Shown: in pieces, positions 1 through 5,771 of the stretch
Numbering within the stretch: the first letter of the stretch is position 1
Layout of the letters: the number at the start of each line of letters is the position of its first letter
Made by a program: the position numbers and the translations under genes
NCBI GenBank assembly: GCA_012514865.1
Contig: JAAYZO010000373.1
Span: 1 to 6,716 of the forward strand
DNA from: Lentisphaerota bacterium
GTDB taxonomy: Bacteria; Verrucomicrobiota; Lentisphaeria; Oligosphaerales; JAFGRS01
Direction of reading: 5' to 3'
DNA: 6,716 nucleotides
The notes under the pieces: generated by a model
Told to the model about the DNA's origin: nothing
The model's database searches: none
What the model saw: only the letters and a program-made list of their open reading frames with translations

Positions 1-731
1 CCGCGCACGACCTGCTCGCCGCGATGGAGGCAGACCGCATAGTCGCCAACCTGTCCGTACGACAGATGTCGCAGGTGTCTCAGCAACGCAAAAGGCCTGC
101 CCGCCTCGTCGTGAAGCGGCAGGTTGCCAGGCGCGAGGCGGGTCATGACATAGCCGCCCCGGTCATGCACGTGGGCGATCCCGTTGCGCGTGCAGTAGAC
201 ACGGTCGGCAATGAACACATCCCGGGGCTGTACGGTGAAGTTCGATAGCTTCTCGCCCACCTTCACGTCGGAGACATGGATCTCATCGGGGGCAAAGGTG
301 CTGGCATCCAGAGAGTAATGCAGTCTCCATGTGGAGCCGGTCGCACCCGGCTCCTCGACCACTGTGCCATCGACGAATCGCCATCGGTACTCACAGGGCA
401 GCCGGCTGTCCGCAGGCAGGTCCACCTGCGTCATCAGCATCTGGGTGGCCCAGACAAACCAGCCGTCGGCCTTCTTCAATCGCTTCAGCAGCGCCACATC
501 GCTCACGTCACAGATGCCCGCCTGGCTGGCCATAGCGCAGGCGCTGCGCAGGGAAACGTTGCCGGCAAGGTGGATCAGCAGAGTGCGTAGCAACGCAGAG
601 GCGCCCTCTTTGCCGGCAAACTTCCGGCCAAACTTCAGCAACCCCAGTTCCTGGAGCTTCTCATCCCAGCTCTCGGGGAGAAAGCAGGCCAGCTCATCCC
701 AGCCCGAGATCGACATTTCCTTGACGTCCAT
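1..731 (-). CDS. IS4-family transposase, N-terminal part (cut by window edge)
   Basis: DDE transposase that would cut and rejoin the ends of its own insertion sequence. Reading leftward from the ATG at 731, 243 codons stay open to the window edge, so the C-terminal part is missing here because the window ends, not because of a visible stop. The start is fixed by an AGGAGG ribosome binding site (739-744) seven bases upstream. The N-terminal half is a helical region resembling IS4-type N-terminal domains. The RNase H-like core begins at about residue 117: RFVDGT supplies the first catalytic Asp (D121), followed by WRLHYSLD (135-142), and IADRVYC (174-180) supplies the second Asp (D176), then GGYVMTRL. 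The third catalytic residue (Glu) and the YREK-type motif should lie to the left of the window. Codon use is visibly less GC-biased than in the neighbouring genes, which fits horizontal acquisition. The family call is confident; the subgroup is not. Confidence 0.88.
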   Translation of the reverse strand, partial: MDVKEMSISGWDELACFLPESWDEKLQELGLLKFGRKFAGKEGASALLRTLLIHLAGNVSLRSACAMASQAGICDVSDVALLKRLKKADGWFVWATQMLMTQVDLPADSRLPCEYRWRFVDGTVVEEPGATGSTWRLHYSLDASTFAPDEIHVSDVKVGEKLSNFTVQPRDVFIADRVYCTRNGIAHVHDRGGYVMTRLAPGNLPLHDEAGRPFALLRHLRHLSYGQVGDYAVCLHRGEQVVR

Positions 732-758
732 CTGCAAACCTCCTGTATGGTCACAGAT

Positions 759-787
759 AGTGTAGCCGAAATGCCTGGGACTGTCAA
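759..787 (-). promoter_or_regulatory. sigma70-like promoter of the transposase
   Basis: On the minus strand a perfect TTGACA (-35, plus positions 782-787) is followed after exactly 17 bases by TACACT (-10, 759-764; four of six consensus positions). Transcription would start near 750, about 20 bases before the transposase ATG at 731, with the AGGAGG site at 739-744 in the short leader. The surrounding 745-805 stretch is the most AT-rich part of the window. This is the best-looking promoter here and suggests the element carries its own expression signal rather than relying on read-through. Confidence 0.7.
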
Positions 788-840
788 GATATTTGGTTAG
801 CGCTTATGGGGCAACGCCCTGGGAAATCGGATGTTCCGCA

Positions 841-861
841 TCGCAGGCTGGAAGTCTGCGA
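841..861. repeat. REP-like palindrome between the insertion sequence and fabF
   Basis: TCGCAG (841-846) and CTGCGA (856-861) form a perfect 6-bp stem around the 9-base loop gctggaagt. The core caggctggaag(c/t)ctg recalls, from memory, a short palindromic motif scattered between genes in many environmental GC-rich genomes, including planctomycete-like ones. Only one copy is seen here, so calling it a repeat rests on that recollection rather than on copies within the window. It adjoins the estimated end of the insertion sequence. Confidence 0.4.
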
Positions 862-882
862 CAGAACGCCGCACACCACGGC

Positions 883-946
883 GCGATGCTTCACACGAGC
901 CGCCCCGCCGGCGCAGAGCGCCGGATTTGGCACGGCGAAGCATCGC
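883..946 (-). terminator. Composite stem-loop downstream of fabF, candidate terminator
   Basis: A perfect 10-bp inverted repeat, GCGATGCTTC (883-892) and GAAGCATCGC (937-946), encloses a second perfect hairpin, CCGGCGC (908-914), loop AGA, GCGCCGG (918-924). Partly complementary GC-rich arms lie between the two stems. The structure starts 14 bases past the fabF stop codon, the usual place for a transcript end. There is no U-tract on the minus strand, so it is not a textbook Rho-independent terminator. It could instead be a 3' mRNA-stabilising structure or a palindromic intergenic element. The complementarity is seen directly; the role is inferred. Confidence 0.4.
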
Positions 947-960
947 TCGCGCCGCCCTCG

Positions 961-2208
961 TCAGGCCTGCCACTCGCGGAAGAGCACGACGCCGTTATGG
1001 CCGCCGAAGCCGAGGGAGTTCGACAGGGCGGCGCGCACCCGGCCGGGCCGGCCGACTCGGGGGACGTAGTCCAGGTCGCAGGCCGGGTCGGGCACGTCGA
1101 GGTTCAGGGTCGCCGGCAGGAACTGATCGCGGATGGCCAGCACGGTGGCGATGGCCTCGAGGCCGCCGGCCGCGCCGATGCAATGGCCGGTCATGCCCTT
1201 GGTCGAGGACACGGCCAGGCGCCGGGCGTGCTCGCCGAAGGCCGTCTTGATGGCCAGGGTCTCGATCGGGTCGTTGACCTGGGTCGAGGTGCCATGGGCG
1301 TTGATGTAGTCGATGCCCTCGGGGGCCATACCGGCATCGCGCAGGGCCTCGCGCATGGCCCGCGCCGCGCCCTCGCCTTGCGGGTCGGGGGCGGTGAGGT
1401 GGTAGGCATCGCCGGTAGCGCCGTAGCCGGCGAGTTCGGCGTAGATGCGGGCGCCGCGGGCGAGGGCATGCTCGGCGGTCTCGAGCACGAGCAGGCCGGC
1501 GCCCTCGCCCATGATGAAGCCGTCGCGGTCGCGGTCGAAGGGCCGGCTGGCCCGTGACGGGGTGTCGTTGAAGGCGGTGCTCAGGGCCTTGAGGGCGCAG
1601 AAGCTCCCGATGGCGTACTCGTTGATCGTGGCCTCGGTGCCGCCGCTGATGACGACGTCGGCGCGGCCCAGGCGCAGGGCGTCGAGGGCCGTGCCGAGGG
1701 CGTCCGTGCCGGAGGCGCAGGCGGTGACCACGGCGTGCACGCGGCCCTTCAGACCGAGGGCCATCGAGATATTGCCCGGGGCCTCGTTGGCGATGATCTT
1801 CGGGATGGTCAGCGGCGGGATCCGGCCCGGGCCGCGCTCGAACAGCCGGCGGTGCGCCTCGAGGTCGACCTCGTTGCCGCCGATGCCATTGCCGACGATG
1901 ACCGCGACGCGCTCGGGGTCGGGCCGGCACTCGGCCGAGAAGCCGGCGTCGGCCCAGGCCTGCTTGGCCGCCGCCACGGCGTACTGGCTGAAGAGGGCCA
2001 TGCGCTTGGCCTCTTTGGTGTCGAGGTACGCCTCGGGCTCGAAGCCCTTGACCTCAGCGGCAACCCGGCACTCCAGCGGCGCGGCGTCAAAACGCGTGAT
2101 CGGCCCGACGCCGCAACGGCCGGCGCGGATCGACTCCCAGAAGCTCGGTACGTCAAGGCCGATGGGGCTGATGAGGCCCATACCGGTGACAACGACCCGT
2201 TTCGTCAT
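961..2208 (-). CDS. fabF: Beta-ketoacyl-ACP synthase II (FabF)
   Basis: Cytoplasmic 3-oxoacyl-ACP synthase II, which condenses malonyl-ACP with a growing acyl-ACP in type II fatty acid elongation. The 415-residue product has the usual family length. It begins MTKRVVVTGMG, has the catalytic Cys in VTACASGTDALG (C164), the first active-site His in NAHGTST (H305), the conserved Lys of SSTKGMTGH (K337), the second His in GHCIGAAGG (H342), and the C-terminal loop GFGGHNG (400-406). GNGIGG at 107-111 with an Ile at 109 matches the FabF-type acyl pocket. The reading frame stays open for 36 codons upstream, but the ATG at 2208 is chosen because a GAGGAG site lies at 2218-2223 and the family N-terminus starts exactly there. 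It lies 156 bp downstream of fabH and is probably co-transcribed with it. Specificity (FabF versus a bifunctional FabB-like role) cannot be decided from sequence. Confidence 0.95.
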   Translation of the reverse strand: MTKRVVVTGMGLISPIGLDVPSFWESIRAGRCGVGPITRFDAAPLECRVAAEVKGFEPEAYLDTKEAKRMALFSQYAVAAAKQAWADAGFSAECRPDPERVAVIVGNGIGGNEVDLEAHRRLFERGPGRIPPLTIPKIIANEAPGNISMALGLKGRVHAVVTACASGTDALGTALDALRLGRADVVISGGTEATINEYAIGSFCALKALSTAFNDTPSRASRPFDRDRDGFIMGEGAGLLVLETAEHALARGARIYAELAGYGATGDAYHLTAPDPQGEGAARAMREALRDAGMAPEGIDYINAHGTSTQVNDPIETLAIKTAFGEHARRLAVSSTKGMTGHCIGAAGGLEAIATVLAIRDQFLPATLNLDVPDPACDLDYVPRVGRPGRVRAALSNSLGFGGHNGVVLFREWQA

Positions 2209-2217
2209 GGCGTGACA

Positions 2218-2223
2218 CTCCTC
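2218..2223 (-). promoter_or_regulatory. Ribosome binding site that fixes the fabF start
   Basis: CTCCTC on the plus strand reads GAGGAG on the coding strand, nine bases before the ATG at 2208. It supports that start over an in-frame ATG 36 codons upstream, whose extension is Arg/His-rich and unlike any FabF N-terminus. Confidence 0.7.
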
Positions 2224-2247
2224 GGTATGACTCGTATGAACGACCGC

Positions 2248-2275
2248 GTCGCGGCGCCGTCGACGTCGCCGCGGC
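2248..2275. repeat. Near-perfect GC-rich palindrome in the fabH-fabF gap
   Basis: CGCGGCG (2250-2256) pairs with CGCCGCG (2267-2273) and CGTCGACG sits at the centre. The only disruptions are a C/T mismatch at 2257/2266 and a T/G pair at 2249/2274, with 2248/2275 pairing again. It could be a protein-binding site, an mRNA processing or stabilising hairpin between the two genes, or part of an intergenic palindromic element. It abuts one copy of the 10-mer GCGGCTCGTG (2271-2280), whose reverse complement recurs in other gaps of this window. Confidence 0.45.
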
Positions 2276-2322
2276 TCGTGGACGCAGGGCGTCTGTGGAC
2301 ACTCGCGCTCCAGCACACACGG

Positions 2323-2340
2323 CGAGCGACATGTCGCTCG
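2323..2340. repeat. Perfect 18-bp palindrome just after fabH
   Basis: The sequence cgagcgacatgtcgctcg is identical to its own reverse complement over 18 bases. In RNA it would give a 7-bp stem with a CAUG loop, 24 bases past the fabH stop codon. No U-tract follows on either strand, so a terminator is unlikely. It may be an intercistronic hairpin that tunes fabH versus fabF expression, or a dimeric regulator's binding site. The symmetry is seen directly; the role is inferred. Confidence 0.45.
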
Positions 2341-2364
2341 GCTCCAGCCGGTGCCTGCTCATGC

Positions 2365-3342
2365 TCACCAGCGAATGGCATTGCCGCCGTAGGTCAGGCC
2401 GGCCCCGAAGCCGGTGGTCAGGACCACATCGCCGGGTGCCAGACGGCCCTGGCGATCGAGTTCGGCCAGGGCCAGGGGTATTGATGCGGCGGACGTGTTG
2501 GCCACCTCGTCGATGGTCACCACAAAGCGGTCCGGCGCGATCGGGAGGCGCTTCTGCGCGGCCTGCAGGATACGGATGTTCGCCTGATGCGGCACCACGT
2601 AGCGCACCTCCTCGGGAGCGATCTGCAGGGTCTCCAGGAAGTGCAGCACGACCTCGGCCATCGCCTTGACCGCGAAGTTGAACACCGGACGGCCCTGCAT
2701 GTGCGCCTGGCGCGGCTCGGGATTCGGAGGCGGCACCCGCAGCCCGCCGCCGGCCCAGAGGAAGCCGCTGCCGGTGCCATCGGCACGCAGGTACGACCCC
2801 AGGATGCCCCGGTCCGGCTCCGTGGTCACCTCGAGCACCGCCGCGCCGGCGCCGTCGCCGAACAGCACGCAGGTATTGCGGTCGGTCCAGTCGACCAGCC
2901 GCGACATGGCCTCGGCGCCGACCACCAGGGCCGGCCGACCGCTGCCGCAGAGCATCAGGCCGCGCGCCACCTCGAGGGCATAGACGAAGCCGGTGCAGGC
3001 CGCGCCCAGATCGAAGGCCGCCGCCGCGGGAGCGCCCAGGCGGGCCTGCAGCAGACAGGCATTCGAGGGAAAGCCGCCGTAGTCGGCTGTCGTTGTGGCC
3101 ACGACGATCAGGCCCAGATCCGCCGGCGACACGCCGGCCCGCGCCAGCGCCGCCCGCGCCGCCTGCTCCGCCATGTCCGTGCCGGATTCGTCCGCCGCCA
3201 TGATGTGGCGCGCCCGAATGCCGGTGTGCGAGACAATCCACTCGTCGGAAGTGTCGAGCGTCTGCGCCAGCTCGTCGTTGCTCACTCGACGGGCCGGCAG
3301 GTAGCCGCCAACACCGCTGATCTTCACACGCTGCTCGGACAT
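2365..3342 (-). CDS. fabH: Beta-ketoacyl-ACP synthase III (FabH)
   Basis: Cytoplasmic 3-oxoacyl-ACP synthase III, which starts type II fatty acid synthesis by condensing acetyl-CoA (or another short acyl-CoA) with malonyl-ACP. From the chosen ATG the protein has 325 residues, typical for the family. Its catalytic triad is complete: Cys in GAACTGFVYAL (C116), His in VPHQANIRI (H252) and Asn in EVANTSAASIPLAL (N282). Other family marks are the N-terminal ISGVGGYLP, the SDEWI..HTGIRAR block (32-45) and FGDGAGAAVLE (161-171). The ATG at 3342 places the family N-terminus correctly. An in-frame ATG at 3363 and a longer opening to 3411 add Arg-rich sequence without family similarity. The ribosome binding site is weak (GGAG at 3356-3359, 13 bases away), so the start is less certain than for fabF. 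It is the first gene of the probable fabH-fabF unit and is divergent from a TetR-type regulator. No fabD, fabG or acpP lies between the two synthases. Confidence 0.94.
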   Translation of the reverse strand: MSEQRVKISGVGGYLPARRVSNDELAQTLDTSDEWIVSHTGIRARHIMAADESGTDMAEQAARAALARAGVSPADLGLIVVATTTADYGGFPSNACLLQARLGAPAAAAFDLGAACTGFVYALEVARGLMLCGSGRPALVVGAEAMSRLVDWTDRNTCVLFGDGAGAAVLEVTTEPDRGILGSYLRADGTGSGFLWAGGGLRVPPPNPEPRQAHMQGRPVFNFAVKAMAEVVLHFLETLQIAPEEVRYVVPHQANIRILQAAQKRLPIAPDRFVVTIDEVANTSAASIPLALAELDRQGRLAPGDVVLTTGFGAGLTYGGNAIRW

Positions 3343-3432
3343 CGTTGTTGCTACGCTCCGCATTCGGCCGCGATCCCGCACCCGCCGGCCCGCGACCAGG
3401 ACACCGCCCATACTATGCCATCACCCGGCCGG

Positions 3433-3462
3433 ATTGAAAGACATTTGGCGTAAAACTGTCAC
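3433..3462 (-). promoter_or_regulatory. Possible fabH promoter
   Basis: On the minus strand GTGACA (plus 3457-3462; five of six matches to the -35 consensus) is followed after 18 bases by TTCAAT (3433-3438; four of six). It lies in the AT-richest part of the fabH-tetR gap. The 8-bp palindrome ccggccgg (3425-3432) sits directly at the predicted start point, a plausible operator position. Spacing and consensus are acceptable but not strong, and other sigma factors are possible. Confidence 0.3.
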
Positions 3463-3559
3463 TTTCGGGCGGGCCGCGGGTTGCAGCCGCCCGCCTTTCG
3501 ACCTACGGTATGAGCAAGGCGCAAGCCCGCAACCGCAGGCCTTCCGGGCGGGCCGCCGG
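3462..3559. repeat. Imperfect direct repeat in the fabH-tetR intergenic region
   Basis: Two 19-base units, at 3462-3480 and 3541-3559, share 17 positions, including an exact cgggcgggccgc core (3466-3477 and 3545-3556). Their starts are 79 bases apart. They could be paired regulator-binding sites between the divergent genes. In such GC-rich DNA they could also be chance similarity, so confidence is low. The rest of this 260-bp gap holds only the candidate fabH promoter; I see no convincing tetR promoter. Confidence 0.3.
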
Positions 3560-3602
3560 CCGTTCCGCGGCAGACCGTACAGCGTCAGGATCGTCCATCG
3601 TC

Positions 3603-4211
3603 ATGAGCATCGTAGTCAATCACGACGAACGCCGGCGCATCATCCTGCGCAACGCCCTGGCGCTGTTTGCCGAAGAGGGCTACCCGGGCGTGACCTTCCA
3701 GAAGATCGCCGACCGCAGCGGCATCGCGCGCACCGGCATCTACAAGTACTACACCACCAAGCGCGAGATCTTCGACCACGCCATACGCTACCTGACCGAC
3801 GACCTGCTGCTCGAGCTGACCCTGGTCAGCGAGGCCGGCGACCGACCGGTAGCGGCGCGCCTGGAGACGGTGCTGATGACCGTCCTGGGGACGCTGTTCC
3901 GGCTGCGCTCGGTGCTGACGATCATCCTGGAGTACCTCCTGCGGCAGAAGCAGGACGGCGATGACGTCAGCCGCAAAGTCCGCCGGCACACCGTGGGGAT
4001 GCGGCTGCTCCTGCGGCAACTGGTGCGCGAGGGGGTCCAGCGCGGCGAGTTCCAGTCGGTGCGTCCGGGCGACGCCGCGGACATGCTGTTCGCCCTCCTG
4101 GAGGCCGCCATCATGGAAGCGACGGTCAGCGGCATGATGGACCGCGAGCAGTTCGAGCGCCTCGTCGCCCTGTCCATCCAGCGTCTGCGGGCGCCCGCGC
4201 CGCCGCATTGA
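3603..4211 (+). CDS. TetR/AcrR-family transcriptional regulator
   Basis: One-component DNA-binding regulator, normally a dimeric repressor released by a small ligand. The 202-residue product has the family's usual length. An N-terminal TetR helix-turn-helix domain spans about residues 9-56: RRRIILRNALALFAEEGYPGVTF leads into QKIADRSGIARTGIYKYYTTKREIF, where IADRSGIARTGIYKYY (35-50) is the HTH itself. Residues 60-202 are a mostly helical ligand and dimerisation region too variable to reveal the ligand. The reading frame stays open back to an ATG at 3510, but the extra 31 residues are Arg/Ala/Ser-rich and unlike the family, so the ATG at 3603 is preferred (weak AGGA about 12 bases upstream). 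The gene is transcribed away from fabH, with a 260-bp shared upstream region, the classic arrangement for a local regulator. Control of fabH-fabF, of itself, or of the downstream UGPase gene are all possible inferences. Confidence 0.88.
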   Translation: MSIVVNHDERRRIILRNALALFAEEGYPGVTFQKIADRSGIARTGIYKYYTTKREIFDHAIRYLTDDLLLELTLVSEAGDRPVAARLETVLMTVLGTLFRLRSVLTIILEYLLRQKQDGDDVSRKVRRHTVGMRLLLRQLVREGVQRGEFQSVRPGDAADMLFALLEAAIMEATVSGMMDREQFERLVALSIQRLRAPAPPH

Positions 4212-4280
4212 CAGGGCGGCCTTGGGCGAGGATCGTATGGCCGTCGGCGCGCCGCAGCGATTCTGACCGCGGGGGGTTGC

Positions 4281-4301
4281 CCTCGGCCTGACGGGCCGAG
4301 G
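4281..4301. terminator. Hairpin between tetR and the UGPase gene
   Basis: CCTCGGCC (4281-4288) and GGCCGAGG (4294-4301) form a perfect 8-bp stem with the 5-base loop TGACG, in the 139-bp gap between the two plus-strand genes. It is not followed by a T-run, so termination of the tetR transcript here is only a possibility. It could equally be a leader structure of the next gene, 50 bases before its start. A 10-bp palindrome, cggcgcgccg, lies at 4245-4254. No promoter is recognised in this gap. Confidence 0.35.
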
Positions 4302-4350
4302 CCGGCAGAAGCGCCCACCGACGCCGCGCCGCCAGTGGGAAAGGTCGCCC

Positions 4351-5703
4351 ATGCCCCACCATGTCGAGGCATTCGTCGCGAAGATGACCCGGGCCGGCAT
4401 CGATCCGGCCGCGGTGACGTGTTTCCGCGAGTTCTACCTGCGCTACCGCAGCGGCCAGGCGCGCACCGAGGTGCGCGAGGAGGACATCCGGCCGGTCCCC
4501 GACGAGCTCATGGTCCACTTCGAGGACCTCCCCCCCGCCGCGCCGACGGCGGCCGACGGCACCACCGTCGCCATCCGCCTCAACGGCGGCCTCGGGACCA
4601 GCATGGGCCTGACCCGTGCCAAGAGCCTCCTGGAGGTCAAGCCGGGGTTGACCTTCCTCGACGTCATCGCGCGCCAGGCCCTGGCGACCGGGCAGCCCCT
4701 GCTGTTCATGGACAGCTACAACACCCGCCAGGACACCCTCGAGCACCTGGCGCGCTACCCCGGCCTGCGCCGGAGCGGCCTGCCGCTGGACTTCCTGCAG
4801 AATCAGTTCCCGCGCATCCGGGCCGTCGACGGCGCCCCGCTGGACTTCGGTGATGAACGCGACTGGAATCCGCCGGGCCACGGCGATCTGTACCTGGCCA
4901 TCCAGCGCGATGGCCTCCTCGACCACCTCGTCAGCCTGGGCTGCCGCACCGCCTTCGTCGCCAACGCCGACAACCTCGGCGCCGTCCCGGACCCCCGCAT
5001 ACCCGCCTTCATGGCCGCCGCCGGCATACCCTTCCTCATGGAGGTCTGCCGACGCACCCCGATGGACCGCAAGGGCGGCCACCTGGCCCTGCGCCACGAC
5101 CGCCAGGTGCTCTGCCTGCGCGAAGCGGCCCAGCGCCCCAGGGACGGCGACCGCTTCGAGGATATCGAACGCTACGGCTGGTTCAACACCAACAGCCTCT
5201 GGGTCGACCTGATCGCCCTGCAGGCCGTCCTGCGCGCCGGCCATGGCATCCTCTCCCTGCCCCTGATGGCCAACCCGAAGACGGTCGACGGCATCCCCGT
5301 CGTCCAGCTCGAGACCGCCATGGGCGCCGCCATCGAGAGCTTCCCGGGCGCCCGCGCCCTGGCCGTGCCGCGCGAGCGCTTCGTGCCGGTGAAGAAGACC
5401 TGCGATCTGCTCGTGCTGCGCTCGGACCTCTATGCCCTGGACGAGGCCTCGGGAGAGCTCCGGCAGGCCCCGGGGACGGCCCTGCCCATGGTCGACCTCG
5501 ACGAGGCGCACTTCCGCAGCGTGACGCACCTCGACGAGCGCTTCGCCGAGGGCGTGCCGTCGTTGCGCGCCTGCACCGCCCTGACCGTGCGCGGGCCGGT
5601 CAGCTTCGCCGGGGGCGTCATCCTGCGCGGCCGCGTCACCATCCTCGCCGACAGCCCGAAACGCCTGCCGCCGGGGACCTACGAGGGCACGGTGCGGCTC
5701 TGA
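4351..5703 (+). CDS. UTP-glucose-1-phosphate uridylyltransferase, eukaryotic (UDPGP) type
   Basis: Cytoplasmic enzyme making UDP-glucose and pyrophosphate from UTP and glucose-1-phosphate, the donor for envelope glycans, glycolipids and storage or osmolyte sugars. The 450-residue protein carries the signatures of the eukaryotic UGP family rather than bacterial GalU: nucleotide-binding LNGGLGTSMG (77-86) with the following AKSLLEV (Lys91), PPGHGDLYLAI (174-184), NADNLGA (205-211), DRKGGHLA (239-246), WFNTNSLWV (277-285), MANPKTVDG (306-314) with the Lys equivalent to the catalytic NPK lysine, VQLETAMGAAIESF (318-331) and VPRERFVPVKKTCDLL (339-354). A short beta-helix-like tail follows from about 409 (VRGPVSFAGGVILRG). 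It is about 50 residues shorter than human or yeast UGPase, mostly at the ends. LNGGLGTSMG, instead of LAGGQGTRLG, argues against a UDP-GlcNAc pyrophosphorylase. A GGGAAAGG stretch ending at 4344 precedes the ATG by six bases. It may be read through from tetR or have its own promoter. Confidence 0.93.
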   Translation: MPHHVEAFVAKMTRAGIDPAAVTCFREFYLRYRSGQARTEVREEDIRPVPDELMVHFEDLPPAAPTAADGTTVAIRLNGGLGTSMGLTRAKSLLEVKPGLTFLDVIARQALATGQPLLFMDSYNTRQDTLEHLARYPGLRRSGLPLDFLQNQFPRIRAVDGAPLDFGDERDWNPPGHGDLYLAIQRDGLLDHLVSLGCRTAFVANADNLGAVPDPRIPAFMAAAGIPFLMEVCRRTPMDRKGGHLALRHDRQVLCLREAAQRPRDGDRFEDIERYGWFNTNSLWVDLIALQAVLRAGHGILSLPLMANPKTVDGIPVVQLETAMGAAIESFPGARALAVPRERFVPVKKTCDLLVLRSDLYALDEASGELRQAPGTALPMVDLDEAHFRSVTHLDERFAEGVPSLRACTALTVRGPVSFAGGVILRGRVTILADSPKRLPPGTYEGTVRL

Positions 5704-5742
5704 CGGACCGCCCATCGCCGTCCGAGGCGAGGCTGTTCACGA

Positions 5743-5755
5743 GCCGCCGTGCGGC
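5743..5755. terminator. Small hairpin between convergent UGPase and purF genes
   Basis: GCCGC (5743-5747), loop CGT, GCGGC (5751-5755) lies inside the 68-bp gap between two convergent stop codons, where a shared bidirectional terminator would be expected. The stem is only 5 bp and has no T-run on either side, so the terminator role is weak. The 11-mer cacgagccgcc (5738-5748) overlapping it also occurs at 894-904, inside the stem-loop after fabF. Confidence 0.25.
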
Positions 5756-5771
5756 GCGCGAATAGATCAGG

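Larger units (their letters stand above)
1..821 (-). mobile_element. IS4-family insertion sequence, 5' end (boundary approximate)
   Basis: The transposase gene together with its upstream promoter region forms the left (5') portion of an insertion sequence oriented on the minus strand. The right-hand boundary is an estimate. It must lie upstream of the transposase -35 box (782-787) and probably before the REP-like hairpin at 841. A compact motif that could form the terminal inverted repeat is the 797-819 block, with the near-palindrome ttagcgctta (797-806) followed by gggcaacgccc (809-819). The matching inverted repeat at the other end and any target-site duplication are outside the window, so the end point is good only to about 30 bases. 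Confidence 0.5.

Noticed and set aside
24..765. Several short plus-strand frames opposite the transposase
   Set aside because: They run antisense to a recognisable IS4 transposase and encode nothing recognisable.
793..1557. 254-codon plus-strand frame over the fabF 3' end
   Set aside because: It starts in the intergenic palindromes and then mirrors fabF; low-complexity Gly/Ala/His protein, with fabF clearly the real gene.
1445..2215. Plus-strand frame opposite fabF
   Set aside because: Arg/Ser/Ala-rich shadow of fabF without domain features.
2209..2316. 36-codon N-terminal extension of fabF
   Set aside because: Contains a run of arginines and no family similarity; the ribosome binding site at 2218-2223 and the family N-terminus both support the ATG at 2208.
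2153..3241. 362-codon minus-strand frame overlapping fabH and running into fabF
   Set aside because: Frame-shifted shadow of fabH; Gly/Arg/Ala-rich. The in-frame FabH and FabF motifs belong to the other frame.
3481..3509. Candidate tetR promoter TTGCAG-17-TACGGT
   Set aside because: Only three of six matches in each box; not distinguishable from chance in this composition.
3510..3602. 31-codon N-terminal extension of the TetR regulator
   Set aside because: Arg/Ala/Ser-rich, no ribosome binding site before the ATG at 3510, and TetR proteins normally begin about 8-12 residues before the helix-turn-helix domain, as from 3603.
4126..5715. 529-codon open frame antisense to the UGPase gene
   Set aside because: Its translation is Gly/Ala/Arg/Gln-rich with no recognisable domain. 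It exists because GC-biased third positions of the real gene remove stops from the opposite strand.
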